Positions 10,067 to 21,980 are shown, counted from the stretch's first letter. The stretch: 64,000 bases of DNA from Arachnopeziza araneosa (GCA_003988855.1 QYAI01000001.1:62001-126000); one strand, 5' to 3'. Program-made: numbers and translations. Notes: generated from the letters alone by a model not told the origin.

Positions 10067-13000
10067 TCATGACTCGTTACTTCGTTCTGCAACCTTTTTG
10101 GTCTTTTTGGCAGTGCCGATATGGGTGTTATGCACCTGGCTGGTGTTAAAGATGGATTTCAATGACAAAATGAATTCTTACCTTCGTAGCAAATTTCAAA
10201 CTGGTCAAAGTCTCGCTCAAATGAGCCTCGAGAGGACTTGTCATGACAAACATTAGGGTCTTTGAATTGCCTCCAAGAGAGTATTGGAGCAAGTAAGTTA
10301 ACTATAGCAGGTCAGAATGGATCGATACACGAATAACTGAAACTTACCTTTGAGTTGCGGTAAGGAATATGAGCACCTTCTTTCCCTTGCCCGAGAGCCC
10401 CAATCACGTCGCCAAGACAACTCAAACTCTTGTTAATGTTCTGTGTCTCTTTCATTCTGTCCCCTTCAGCGCCAGATTGTTTGAGTCTTTCGGAACCAGC
10501 CAGATCAACCAAGTTCAATGTGCCTTCAGATGTTTCGTGAGTTGTGCTATTTCTACCCACAAGCTTCAATATGAACACCGAGTGCGAGCGCGAGGATCGT
10601 TCGTTCGATTTTGTCGCTGCAACACTTCGGTTGTTGTCAGCCAGCTTCATCATCGACTCTACGGTATCTGGAGAATCGAGCATCACGGTTTTCAACCCTG
10701 TAACCATCGTTTGCTTCTTTTGATCATCATGCCGGATTTCATGCTTTGTTTTATCAAAATCTTTCGAGCCCCCAAGTAGATCATGAATTTCTTCATTGTA
10801 TACTTCCACGAAACTTCCTTCCATGGTATAAGTCCACCCTTTCTCCTTCAAATTTGTCGCGGACTCATAAATCTGTTGAGTTGCTCGAGGTATCATACCA
10901 TCTACAGATGACATGGTGTGCGTCTTGCCAGCACCTGTTTGGCCATAGGCAAAAATGCAGACATTGTAACCGTCCAAAGCGCTCTGAACAAGTTGCGAAA
11001 TCTCTTCGAATACCTCTTGATTTTGGCTTTCGGGTCCGAATACCCGATCGAAAGTAAAGGCATGGTTCTTTCTTGTGATTTTTCCCAAGCTACTCTTCTC
11101 TTCCTTTCCAAGAATTTCAAGTTCTTTTGACTCTCTGTCAACATCGGGGTAGGTCAATTTTGCAATATCTCCCTCAGCTGTATCTGATGCTGGTCGAACT
11201 CTGCACATGACACGAATGTTGCCTTTTAGTTCCTGGACTTGGTTGAATAGAATACGACGCAGCGTCTCTTCCTTTATCAGCTTTCGTCTCGATTCCTCAG
11301 CAGATCTGACAGCCTCTTGTAGACGTGCTTCCATGTCAGCAAAGCTATCTGACTGAGCTTTGCTCCCAGACTCAAGGAAGTGTATCCTTGCGCGAAGACT
11401 CGAAACTGTAGCTTCCAGGCTAGAAATAGTAGAAGAGTGTTCGGTGTTTGTCTTTAGAATTGTTTGCCTGAGCAAATTCAGCTCGTCCTGAACATTGCTC
11501 TTCAACGTCTGTTCTCGATCTACCTGTCCTTTGACATCCTCCAACTCGCCTCGCATATTCTCAATCTCACGGTCTTTCTTTTGCAGTTCCAGGTCGAGGT
11601 TTGTATTTTCTTGTGTAATCTTGGATTGGAGGTCTTGGATATCTCGAGAACTCCGGCTTCTCTCATCTTCAAGCTTTGCTTCACATCGCCGCTCGACATC
11701 GCGGACTCGCTCATCGAATTCATAGGCCGCTCGTTGTTCTTGGTCACGTAATTTTTCTCGACGATGGCGATCCAGGCGATCGGCTTCATCTGCGTTTTCC
11801 CGACGGAGCTTTTCGATATCTTTTCGATGTTCACGTTGAAGATCACTTATCTCAAGCTGGCTCGAAAGGATCTGTTCACTCAAGCTACTGTTTGAAGTTA
11901 GTAGTTGCTGTTGCAGCATATCAGCTCTATGCCTGATGGCATCCAATTCGTTCTGGAGAGTTGCATTTGAGAGTGTAAGTTTTGATTGGAGATCTTCGGA
12001 TTCGTTAACTAGCCAAGCAATTTAGTTAGTTCTGTTTGAGAGATAAGTTTGGGTGAGTCATACTTCTGTTTTTGTACATAGCCAACATGTCCTCGAGCTC
12101 TTTTTTCTCCGCTGCAGTTCCGTTGAATTTTGTTTCAAATTCTTTGAACTTTTCGAAACTGGCCTCCATATACTCGAGTTTACTGCGAACATCGAAAGCT
12201 ACAAATGAAGTCATGTTAGAGTCTTTTGTCAAAAAAGGTATTTTCTGGGGGGAAGGTCTAGGGGTCCTTTTTGCAGCAGGGATCATCTGAGGTGCCTCCG
12301 CCTTGGGAAGCATGCGGTTTTTGGAAGGCGTCTTTGGGACTACTGAGTAGTCTCCAGGAGATTCAAGCAGCGAGAAGACAGTCTCATTGCTGTCAATTCT
12401 CAAATTCCTCAGCTCGGTACTGATCGAAGACTTATGACGCAAAGCCAATGTTGAATTAAGCTTGTCTTTTGAAGAGATCGCTTGATACTCATGCGAATCG
12501 CTGGATGTTGTTTCTCCGTCAAGGTTCAGCCTACTCATGGCTTCACTGACAGAAATATCCCTGTTATTGGCGACTGTCTTTGAAGATCTTAACGAATGTA
12601 CTGATTGAGATGGTCTTAACTTCTTGCACTGAATTGTCGTATGTTCTTCTGCTGGATGGACTGAATACTGAATGGAAATCAAGGGCTCTGTACCGTCTCT
12701 TGTACCTTCTTGGTAATCCTGAGGATTGTGCATATCCATCGATGTTGTTGGGCGAGATTTGGATATGCCATTGATTGGTCGAGTAGTTGTTGACTGGCTA
12801 AAGGCCATTGATGACTGAGGTCTGCTCCCATAAGATGTGGCGGGTCGACCTGGGCCAACACTACTTGAGAAACTGTTATTGGATGTATTTCGTGATGACA
12901 CTGAAGGTGTTCGTGATAACATGGAGGAGGAATGCGATGCATTGCGAGAGTGCCCAGATCGCTACCATATAAATTAGCCGCTTGTACAGTGTAGAACAAG

Positions 13001-13507
13001 AACAAGTGCAATATCACGGTTCGAAATATGACATTGGAGCTGGGACATCTGGTTCGAGGAAGCTGTAGCCCGCGTTCTTGCGGTTGAAGCTTGGGATACG
13101 CCAACATTGCATGAGAATTGAGCTCCATGGTGGAAATGATCCGAATAACCTGAATCAAAAGAGCTGCTTACCCCTGTAGTTGCTCCAACTAGAGACTGCC
13201 CTTTGACAACGGACCTGGGACCTGGCGTGGCAGTCGCGATTGACCTGGGCTCTGCTGCTCTTTCCACCAAGGTTTTCCGTTTAGGTTCCGGCTCACTATC
13301 TGGCGAGGTATCAGTTTTCGTCCCAAGAAATCTGCTGTTCCCCTCCATTCATCACTTACAACTGCTAAGTTTGTGCTTGAAGGAAGTCGGAGGAGGTAGC
13401 ATTGACGGCTTCGATCGAACATTATTTTGCGAGTCTGTAATTTCAGCAAGCCCAAGTTTCCCTGGAGAAGGTATCCGGCTGGGAGGAGGCATCTTGGAGG
13501 CGCGCAT
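10067..13507 (-). CDS. Kinesin-14, C-terminal minus-end-directed motor (KlpA/Kar3 type)
   Basis: Firm exons in coding order are 12961-12064, 12008-10348, 10301-10182 and 10135-10067, with introns of 46-55 nt. Order of parts: a Ser/Thr-rich N-terminal tail, a heptad-rich coiled coil of about 250 residues, then a motor domain at the C-terminus. The motor starts at the GNIRVMCRVRP neck, with P-loop GQTGAGKTHT, switch I NERSSRSH, switch II DLAGSE, NKSLSCLGDVI, and the last-exon SLKFATKV. A C-terminal motor preceded by a coiled coil defines kinesin-14, used in spindle assembly and nuclear positioning. The N-terminus probably starts at ATG 13507 (MRASKMPPPSRIPSP) with a donor at 13359. The following exon (13340-12975 region, KTDTSPDSEPEPKRKT) has a phase I could not reconcile by eye, so the N-terminal joins are unresolved. 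It is divergent from the acyltransferase gene at 13977. Confidence 0.93.
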
Positions 13508-13976
13508 ATACTAAGATTGCAATGGCTTGTTAGCTAATTGGGGAGAGTTTGAAATCAACAAACGGCGCGCCTACAGGATTCTCTTCGTCAAATTCCATTT
13601 GTATGATGAAACCGATGCTAAATTTGAATTAAGTTAAGCGGATACATCAATTGGTGCTGGGAGATTTGAGGCACGGCGAGCTGTTCGACAGTGATAGAAT
13701 GTTGGTGCTTGACATTTCGATGTTTACTTTCTCCAAGTTGCTGATGTTGACATTACGTAAGCGACATGACAACCGGACTTTCTTTGTTCCTCACTAGCTC
13801 CCGCCCTTGGTGCACTTTCACATGTGCGCTCTTACATAGAATGCGCTCCAGACATAAAACATAAAATATCTTGCCACGAGATTTACCACGGAAGAAACTA
13901 CCGCGCAAAAGACCATACAAGGTCGCTGTTATGCTTCAATAAGGGTCATTTATCCGACCACGGCATTTTTGTGACG
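13508..13976. promoter_or_regulatory. Shared divergent promoter region, kinesin and acyltransferase
   Basis: About 470 bp separates the presumed kinesin start (minus) from the acyltransferase ATG at 13977 (plus). It must hold both promoters. No TATA box or obvious operator was identified, so the call rests on position. Confidence 0.5.
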
Positions 13977-15056
13977 ATGGAAAAGTACACTCAGTGGCGC
14001 GACCGAGGTTTGTCAGGCGTGAAATAGTACAGGATTGTATACTGACCTTCAAAAATAGGGTCTGGAATTGCACCATTCTTTCCAGTTACCTCCCAATCCG
14101 CTGGCATATATCTACCAGTTCATATCTTCCTTTTTCTCTTCAAGTTGCCGTTCTTCTTGACGATTGCGACAACGTATTTCCTCTTCCTACAATTTTTCCC
14201 ACTTGGATCTCTGTTTAAGAAAGCGATATTATGGATGATACTGGGCATACCCGGAATATGGTGGATTGATCTACAAATTGATGGAGTCAAGAAGGGCTCG
14301 TTGGCGAAGAAGCATGAGGGAAGGGTCCCCGAGCCTTCCAACATAATCGCATCGTCCTTTACCTCGCCGATCGATTCGTTATATCTTGCAGCGATATTTG
14401 ATCCTGTATTTACTGTCTCATATCCAAACACACGACAAGTCCAGGTCATCTCTCTACTTGGCGCAATCTTCCGAGCATTATCTCGGCCGCAGGAACAGCC
14501 CCCGAAAGGCGCAAGGATGACAGATCTGAAGACTCTACTTGAAGAAAACAAGCAGAGAATAATAGTGGTATTCCCCGAATGTACAACTACCAACGGGAAA
14601 GGTATATTACCGTTTAGTCCGAGTTTGTTGACAGTCCCCGCTGGAACCAAAATCTTTCCAGTGAATCTGCGATATTCGCCACCAGATATCACCACCCCTA
14701 TGCCAGGTTTATACTTCTCATTTCTTTGGAATCTATTATCCCAACCAACCCACTGTATTCGAGTACGAATTGCCGAGGTTGTTTACAATACATCGAAAGC
14801 GGTCGATACTACCAAAGAGAGAAGAGATCGATATCTGACAAATTTCCTCGATACTCTTGGCGAAGATTCTGCAATGACAAGTAGTACGGACACGCTGACC
14901 AGCCTGAGTGACCAACCGGCGGAGCCAAACGCAGAAGAGAAGAAAATACTCGATAAAGTAGGAGATTCATTGGCACGTTTGGGTAGAGTCAAACGTGTTG
15001 GGTTGACGGTGAAAGACAAATCTGCGTTTGTAGATGCATGGTTGAAAAGACGATAA
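13977..15056 (+). CDS. Loa1/Vps66-like lysophosphatidic acid acyltransferase
   Basis: Exons 13977-14007 and 14059-15056 give 342 aa. Exon 1 supplies only MEKYTQWRDRG, the conserved start of this family. The join restores RGSGIAPFFP, so the large open frame alone misses the true N-terminus. A hydrophobic segment (IFLFLFKLPFFLTIATTYFL, about residues 33-52) should anchor it in the ER or lipid-droplet membrane. PlsC-type motifs are visible: FTSPID in the motif I position and VVFPECTTTNGKG as motif III. The usual motif I His (HX4D) is Phe here; I recall the same in yeast Loa1, but that needs an alignment. The C-terminus is charged. The family acylates lysophosphatidic acid in phosphatidic acid and triacylglycerol synthesis. 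The alternative is an acyltransferase with a different acceptor. Confidence 0.85.
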
Positions 15057-15913
15057 TGAAGTTGCAGGAATTGACAAGATCTTCTTGGATGTGCAATCTT
15101 CTGAGATACGCCCTTCCTTGGTTTAGTGGATGTGAACCACAACTACCTTCAACCAACTCGTCCACTTTCCTTCCACGCCTTCCCACTTCTTTCTACAGAT
15201 ACGAGCTATTTTCAGAAGTTGAGAAGCATCCACTTCGGCTAGACGGTGAAGTTTCCCTCAATGTGCCACACCCGCTGTGGTCGGGCTGTCAAATCATCAC
15301 CTCAATTTCTCGCACATGGGATTACTCTAATCGTCAATCCTACGTTTCTGTATTTTTGTGTAGTAAGCTCTGCATATAATGTCCACTGTCTTGTTTAGCC
15401 TGAATCTTGACACGAGTTGAGACGCATAAAGATCTATTCGGTACCGACGTCGGGTTACCTCCTGATCCCAGCATCCGGAATTCCCCAAAGTATATTCAAC
15501 GTGCTTCGCCAATCGTGGTATTTGGAAGTTTAATTTAAACATCTGTTACCAAGATAAAATTCTTGCCAAGTCGGTGAGATTCCTTAATTCGTACTGTTCG
15601 CCGTAGAATATGCGATGTCTGCGCGCGGCAAGATCTTTCGAGACCTTCCAGATCCCTCAAATTAGATACCAAATGCGAAGAGTTACCATCCTCAAGTCCT
15701 GCACATGAGTTTTCTCCGGGATCAGTTCGCAAAATATTCCTAACCTATGGCCTAGGATCGCGGAGAGTTCTCAGCAGTATTTCCTCATCGTTAGACCTTG
15801 TCACCTGGTTCGTCAACCACTTTCCAGATCCATATGAAGTGTTCTATGGAAGCTCTTATCGTACAGGTTTAAATTCTCTTCTTTGCAAAACCTCTCAATC
15901 TACATACCTCAGC
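15057..15913. other. Intergenic upstream of the tyrosinase gene
   Basis: About 850 bp with no supportable exon. It contains the 3' flank of the acyltransferase and the promoter and leader of the tyrosinase. Short frames on both strands lack domains. Confidence 0.45.
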
Positions 15914-17499
15914 ATGCATTTCAAGTTCACGAGCATAATCTTTTCTCTCTTCCCACTCAGCATTGCAAGCGCTTCAATAAATCACGCCTACTTGCCAGAT
16001 GCCGTAGATCTCCTTGCAAAGGAAGGTCTAGCCCGGCATGGAGCGTATCAAAAACAGATTAATAGCTCTTGCACACTGGATAATGCTATCAAACGAAGAG
16101 AATGGTAGACTTCCCTTCTCTTACTTGGAACAATTCTGAGATTTCCGAGGTCCAACCTCTCGCGAGCAGAACGAAAATATTATACGAAGGCTGTGCTGTG
16201 TTTGCAATTAAAACCGAGTAAAACTCCAGCTTCTGTAGCTCCTGGTGCAAGGTCACGATACGATGATTTCGTAGTGGCTCACATAAATCAGAGCCTCAGT
16301 ATTCATGCAACTGTACGTTTTGTCAACTCGCAGCTTGATTGACCAAACCTTAACAGACTTGGCCAGGGAAATTTCCTCTCATGGCACAGATACTTTGTAT
16401 GGACTTACGAAACCGCGCTTCGAGAGGAATGTAACTACACCGGTTACCAACCGTACTGGAGCTGGGGAAAATACGCTTCGTCAGCACCACCGTAGCTCTC
16501 TTAAAAATTGCGCTGACTGATGCAGTGACCCAATTCACTCTCCCCTTTTCGACGGTAGTTCTACTTCCATGTCAGGCAATGGTCTCTACTGCAACCACAC
16601 TGGCGTAGTCCTTCCTGGTGCTCCCGCTGGTAATGATGTTATTCCACCGGGAGTTGGTGGTGGTTGCGTGACTACAGGGCCATTCGCGAAGTATTCCTCT
16701 CCTTACTATACCTCTGAGTACCTTCTAATACTTTACAGCATGACCGTAAATCTTGGTCCCTTAGCCGCATCCATCGTACGTATTACATTACCCTCAATCT
16801 CGAAATTATATTCTAAGATATCTTGACCTTTATCCTCATCATTCACGAAAATAGCACTAAAGGTGTTTCTAGTCTGGCGTACCAGTCAATCCACAAGAAG
16901 ATGGCTTAGGTTACAATCCCCGCTGTCTCCGTCGCGACGTGAACGTTCACTCCGCTGCCGTAACAACAGCAAATTACACTCATGCATTGATTACGGATCC
17001 TGGAAATGCGGATATCTACTGGTTCCAGACGATAATGCAAGGACAGTTCGAATTGGGTCAATGGGGAGTTCATAGCGGCGGACACTTTACCATTGGTGGA
17101 GATCCAGGAGGGGTAAGCTTAACGTTCTCTTTTCTCTCTCTCTTCCTTGTTAATCTCTCCTGTCCCGTTCACCACTACCACTTGTCACACCCAGTCCTGA
17201 GACGACAGGCAGAAGCTGATCCCCTCCAGGATTTCTTCACTTCTCCCGGTGACCCGGCCTTCTGGCTGCACCACACGATGATCGATCGAGTCTGGTGGGT
17301 CTGGCAAACAGCCGATCTGGCAGCAAGACAGAAAGCTGTCTCGGGGACGATCACGCTGTTCAACGACCCGCCAAGTCGGAACACCACGTTACTAGATGAC
17401 GTTGGGTTAGGCGATTATGTGGCTCCTGAGGTTAAGTTGGGAAGTCTGTTGAGTGTGATGGGTGGGTTGGATGGGAAGTTTTGTTACGTTTATGTCTAA
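15914..17499 (+). CDS. Secreted short tyrosinase / catechol oxidase-like copper enzyme
   Basis: Seven exons fit: 15914-16104, 16150-16312, 16367-16491, 16526-16690, 16739-16775, 16873-17112 and 17209-17499, giving 403 aa. The first 20 or so residues (MHFKFTSIIFSLFPLSIASA) are a signal peptide. CuA ligands appear as VAH, IHATGNF and SWHRYFVW; CuB ligands as GVHSGGHF and LHHTMIDRVWW. All six copper His are therefore present. The enzyme should oxidise phenols or catechols outside the cell or in the secretory pathway. It lacks the long C-terminal lid of classical fungal tyrosinases and resembles the short secreted class. Introns are 34-97 nt; the 34-nt one (16492-16525) is unusually short but is needed to join SAPP to DPIHSPLF. 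The last junction (GG/AEADPLQ) is the least certain. Confidence 0.9.
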
Positions 17500-17759
17500 G
17501 TACGTAGAGTGGAAGGGGTGAGAGGATGAAGTTGGGTGTGGGGTGTTGAACCTTGCCTGAGATGGAAATGGAAATCTAAAATTTCTGATCAGTCAAGAGG
17601 CTATGATGCGAAGTAGATCTATTGGAGTAAATGGATGGACAAAATTCAGTATCTGCGATTATCCTTCAATTGCAACAAATTATTCCGTTGAACCTGTCTC
17701 TTAACTCAGACCTTAAACCAAGATGAAACTCGTAACAAAAATGGGTGCACATGAAGCAA

Positions 17760-18410
17760 AAACCTCCGAGTGAAATTTAATAAGATCCCGAGGAGCCTCA
17801 AGAGCCCAGGGGTGGCTGACACTGCGAAGTGCAACAGACTCATCACAATGGTGAATATAGAGGACCCGAGAAGCCCTGAGGGTGACGGCACCGCGAAGTG
17901 CAACAAAAAGTTAAATTGTCCTTTAGCTTTCTTCGACAATGAGAGGCTGAGTCTGAGGCTGAGGAGACTGGAGAGCCAGAGGAGCCTTGACACCGCGAAG
18001 TGCAACAGAATCATTGCAATAGTGAATGTATCAGGAATTGACATAATGAGGACTCGAGGAGCCATGAGGCCAGCCACACCGTGAAGTGCAACAAAATGTC
18101 AAATTGTCATTTGGTTCTCTTCGACAATGAGAGGCTGAGGCTGAAGAGACCGGAGAGGCTGGAGAGCCTTGACACCGCGAAATGCAACAAAAAGTTAAAA
18201 TCTCCTTCGACCCTCTTCGACAATGAGACGCTGAGGCTGAGAAGTCCGGAGAGCCAGAGGAACCCAGACACCGCGAAGTGCAACAAAATATTTCGGATGT
18301 GTTCATGCACGGTAATCATTATATGAATGTCGCTTCGTCCTCTTCGACAATTAAAATATAGTAAACCGAGGCCACTGAGACCACGGACACCGCGAATTGC
18401 AACAAAATGT
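17760..18410. repeat. Interspersed repeat array with CACCGCGAAGTGCAACAAAA core
   Basis: Seven copies of the 20-bp core lie at 17819, 17889, 17991, 18077, 18173, 18269 and 18388 (spacing 70-119 bp), each with at most three changes. Between cores a second block, TCTTCGACAATGAGAGGCTG, recurs at about 17930, 18118, 18213 and 18340, with GAGAGCCAGAGGAGCC-type sequence. Two spacer types exist: one beginning AACAGAMTCATYRCAATRGTGAAT (copies 1 and 3) and one beginning AACAAAAAGTTAAAWT (copies 2, 4 and 5). Frames remain open across it on both strands (for example DTAKCNK repeats on plus), probably a by-product. It sits between the convergent tyrosinase and F-box genes. Function unknown. Confidence 0.92.
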
Positions 18411-18589
18411 TTGCATGTAGTTCTCAGAGCAAATGAAAATTCGATGCCCAGATCATTTATCCATCAACGATGTTATTTTCTTCCCTGATTAACTGCAAAA
18501 TTACAACTGCTCATAGTATCTAGAACATAGAGGGACCCATTTCGTCTTCAATGTTTTGTACATCTGCTACTACAAGGCTACCATACACA

Positions 18590-20319
18590 TTATGCCGCTT
18601 CGTCTGACGCGCGCCTGCTTCTAGATCCTATGCTATTAATGACTGGAACGTCCTGGAAAAACGCATACTTATATTCCCCAGGTTCTCGATCCAGTCTTCG
18701 GTAGAGAACCTGGAGCTCAACGGTTTGAAGGCGTGTAAGCGAATGAGATTTTAAATAATCTTGCGTTTTCAGGCTGAAGTTCTGGTAGGTATCTCTGTAT
18801 TTGCCTTTTAGGGGATCAATAACTGTTATAGTCAAGGCTTGAATTCGAAGAGTAAACTTTTTGAGATGATTGAATTTTGAGATGAGGTTGAGATAGTCTA
18901 GATACTTGGAGGAAACAATGTTAATTCGAGAGATCTTTGGATCGAGGTTGTACTCACGTCAGGGCTCTCGGCGTCAAGGTACAGATTGAGCTCTTCAATA
19001 AGAGGGGAGTTTTGCCGGAGGTATGAAAGCTCGTCAAGGGAAATTGCGGGATAACCGTCAATGACAGGATCATTTTCCCCGAGAAGACTAACTGTATCTA
19101 TCGTTCGGCCAGGCCATCCTTTCGCGTCAATTTCACTGAAATCTATAAGTCTGAGGCATCGTAGAGTTTGAGCATTTTTGAGCTGTGAGAAACGAATATC
19201 TTTGACGAGACACACAATTTCTAGGGTCTGGATCTGGAAAAAGCGCACAAGCAGAGAATTGAGCTTAGCGGTAATGCTTTGCTGAGCTGGGAGATTGTCT
19301 GAGCATCCAAAAGGATTGCTGATCACATCGCGACTTTTGATTCGGAAATGTTCTAGTTTGTAGAGGTCTTCCGGTGTTACCAATAAGAAAAATCGTGCCA
19401 AATCTGTGTTGCAAAGTTTGAGAGACCTCAACCGTGAGAAATCCCAAACTAGATGGAAATTCTCCTCATTAAGAATGGAAGAGAGTCCACGCAATGCTAG
19501 AGTTTTAATGGGAGGCAGGCGACCTTTGTCAGGATCGAACTCGATCTCGGCGTCGAGGGAGAGTTTCCTCACATTCTGCGCGGCAACTAGAAGCTTATTC
19601 GTAGGAGCTGAAGCAAAGTTTGGGGTTCGGGGGTGATGCATATAGATTGTAACTAAGCTTTCCACGGGAAGAGAATTTCTCAAGGTGTCAGAGATGGAAC
19701 CAAATTCTTCATAATGAAGCTGAATGGGTGGCCGTTTCTCCCGGATGGTAGTCAACATCACTCCAGGCATATTTGTCCCTCTTCTGCTTACCCACCTAGA
19801 AAAGATGTGTTACACAGTTGATGGTTGAGAGTAGAGCTATTGAGAACTTACGCGATCGTTCGAAGGCGACGAGCGTTTGAGATGAGCTTTGCGACCTTGC
19901 TAAAATTGACAAATGGCGGAAAAGGGGTGCGGTAAATAGTAAGATGTTCGCAGTAGAGTTGAACCTTTGATAAAAACCTGTCTCTGTGTTCGAATCCAGA
20001 AAGGCTGGTATCGAATCCCATGTATTTCGCCTTAACCATGAATGTACGATATGCAAGTGGGGTTGCGAGTTTGCTAAACCGTCGGCATACCAAGAGTGAT
20101 GGAAGAAGGGATACATCATTTCGAGGCGGTCGTGGTCTAGCACACTAAGAAAATGAGTCCACGAGTAGAGCCCCTTGACGACAAGTTACTCACAAACTCA
20201 AAAATCATAATCAAGATCTCTGGAACGAGATCTTCAATCGAGAATCGAGAGGTGTCATGGATGCTCAAGTCACGGAAGGGAACAGCAGGATCCATATTTG
20301 GTCCCGAGATTCTCGACAT
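18590..20319 (-). CDS. F-box / leucine-rich-repeat-like protein
   Basis: Four exons in coding order: 20319-20194, 20144-19852, 19795-18958 and 18904-18590, giving 523 aa with introns of 49-56 nt. The N-terminus carries an F-box: DLVPEILIMIFEF, then after the first intron LLPSLLVCRRFSKLATPLAYRTF, which matches the LPxEIxxxIF...CRRF/W pattern. The rest has irregular leucine-rich segments (LKTLALRGL, LRSLKLCNTDL, LEELNLYLD-like) of the kind that follow fungal F-boxes. Every intron restores the frame, and the C-terminal exon joins at 18958/18904 (SPD to YLDYLNLISKF). Expected role: the substrate adaptor of an SCF ubiquitin ligase. The substrate is unknown. Confidence 0.82.
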
Positions 20320-20918
20320 AGTTTTTTGTCCTATATGAATACAGCCAGAGACGGCCGCAAAAGTTAGGAGTTATTGGTTGAGTAAGGCTTCCGATCCTTC
20401 GCAAGGTGATGTCAGGATGCTGCTACGAGTACCTGGACACGTGACGCGTTCTATTTTGGCCTCAGGAATGAATTTCACTGGGGCCACAATGACTTCACCA
20501 TCTCTTTTTTTCAGCCTCGCACCTAATACAGCCCTCCTTCTAAACAGCCTTATGACCACAAAGCTGCAGTCAAATGTCACTACAGAGACGGATTGCTCGT
20601 GGTTGAGCTTCTTTTCTGTTTTGGTGGCTCTTCGATCTCTCCTGTCAAGTATACATTTGTTATCTTTTTCCATCATTCCTATCTTTACTTTCTTATTTCA
20701 CGCAAAGTGTGATATGGCATGATGAAATCAATTGGGACGTTAGGATAAGATGTGAATAGGCATCTATAAACCCAACAGTTCTGAATATTCAAAAGCAGCA
20801 ATAACGCCAACTTTAAACACATGTCTCTACAGGATAAGCCTTGATTTGGTTTACCGTTGCACACTCCCCACACTCGTAGGCTATGCCAGCATTCCCACTT
20901 TGCGGTCGTTCATTTCCT
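20320..20918. other. Intergenic, no gene recognised
   Basis: Upstream flank of the F-box gene. An open frame at 20378-20722 has no domain and overlaps one on the other strand, so it is not called. Confidence 0.4.
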
Positions 20919-21980
20919 CTATCTTCCTTTTCGTCTTCGCTTGTACTCTTCAGCTTTCTTCACTTCTTCACTCTTCTTCACCTCTCCTCCACCTCTCGAA
21001 TTCTCTCTCCCACATTCCTTTCCCCACAACGCTGTTTTCCCTCCCAATCTATACCAATTCGAACCTTCAAAGAAATTAAGGACCCTCTCTTTGAATATCA
21101 TTCTTTCAGCGACGAGTTTTGGAGCTCCGACCTCGATGTTCTTGCTGGAGGGCTTGGTAGGTTTAATACCATCATCAACTTTTGAGACCGAGTCTGAAAT
21201 TAGGGGTCTGCTTTGGACCAAATGTGGAGGAATAGCTGCTTCGAGCAGTTCCAACCAATTAGAGGGTCCGGAACAAGGTGGTTTGGTTCCGGGTTTACGA
21301 AGGCATTGCGCCTCCCAGGAGGAACAAGAGCATCGAGGAGTGATTCCTCGAGTGGGTTTAGATATGGTCTGTCGTACAACCTTCTTCCTATTTTCTTCGC
21401 CATCCGGGGATCGCTTTTGGTTTTGAACGTTGCAACGTGGGTCCAAGATTGTTTCCTGCAGGTCCCGTTTTTGACTATTCTCTTCTGGCAACTTTTCGAG
21501 CCGACGAGTTTTCCGTCGGTGACTTTTGCTCTGATTGGTTGGCTGCACAATTTCTCTGTTATTGGAGCGCCCCAAAGTTTGAAAACTGTCCTGAATTTGT
21601 CGTATTTTAATGATATCTGGTTCTTGAATTGCAAGCTGGGGTTTTGAAAGATTTTGAGTAGTAGTGGATGATAACCGTCCCAATAGTTTTCTGGATAGTG
21701 AAGATTTAATCTTCTCCCATAGAGAGATCTTCATTTCTTCCTCGTCGTCCACGCTTGGTACCTGTCGTAATTCTGGTTCAGAGAAGCGAGGATATTCGTC
21801 TCTCTTTGGGCTTGAAGCTGTTTCATTTTCAGGGTTCTCCAATACAGCACCTAAGCGAGGGCATTTGCTTATTTTTAGAGTTGGAGGTGCTTCGAGTTCA
21901 GAGTCTTGCCAGACGAAACCTTCAAAGCTGGAAGGGCCGTGGGGGTGGCAGGTGTTCCACATTCGTTTGAATGTTGCCAT
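20919..21980 (-). CDS. Hypothetical protein, 353 aa, unknown function
   Basis: A single uninterrupted frame starting at a true ATG (21980, MATFKRMWNTCHPHG) and ending near 20919. The product is polar, rich in Lys, Arg, Ser and Glu, with no signal peptide or membrane segment, and ends in a strongly basic tail (EEYKRRRKGR). A central segment with CSCSSWEAQC and a segment NWLELLEAAIPPHL are the only compact-looking parts. No family recognised. The opposite strand also has frames of about 144-189 codons, so coding status rests on length and a good start only. It may be a lineage-specific gene. Confidence 0.5.
   Translation of the reverse strand: MATFKRMWNTCHPHGPSSFEGFVWQDSELEAPPTLKISKCPRLGAVLENPENETASSPKRDEYPRFSEPELRQVPSVDDEEEMKISLWEKIKSSLSRKLLGRLSSTTTQNLSKPQLAIQEPDIIKIRQIQDSFQTLGRSNNREIVQPTNQSKSHRRKTRRLEKLPEENSQKRDLQETILDPRCNVQNQKRSPDGEENRKKVVRQTISKPTRGITPRCSCSSWEAQCLRKPGTKPPCSGPSNWLELLEAAIPPHLVQSRPLISDSVSKVDDGIKPTKPSSKNIEVGAPKLVAERMIFKERVLNFFEGSNWYRLGGKTALWGKECGRENSRGGGEVKKSEEVKKAEEYKRRRKGR

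Noticed and set aside
10312..11946. Kinesin called as one 544-aa ORF
   Set aside because: The frame starts at an internal Met of the coiled coil and runs into an intron at 10347; true last exons end at 10067.
17770..18326. CRISPR array
   Set aside because: Repeated cores with spacers look superficially like one, but spacers are themselves repeated and variable in length, there are no cas genes, and the genome is eukaryotic.
20378..20722. 114-aa plus-strand ORF upstream of the F-box gene
   Set aside because: No domain, overlapping antisense frame of similar length, no splice continuation.
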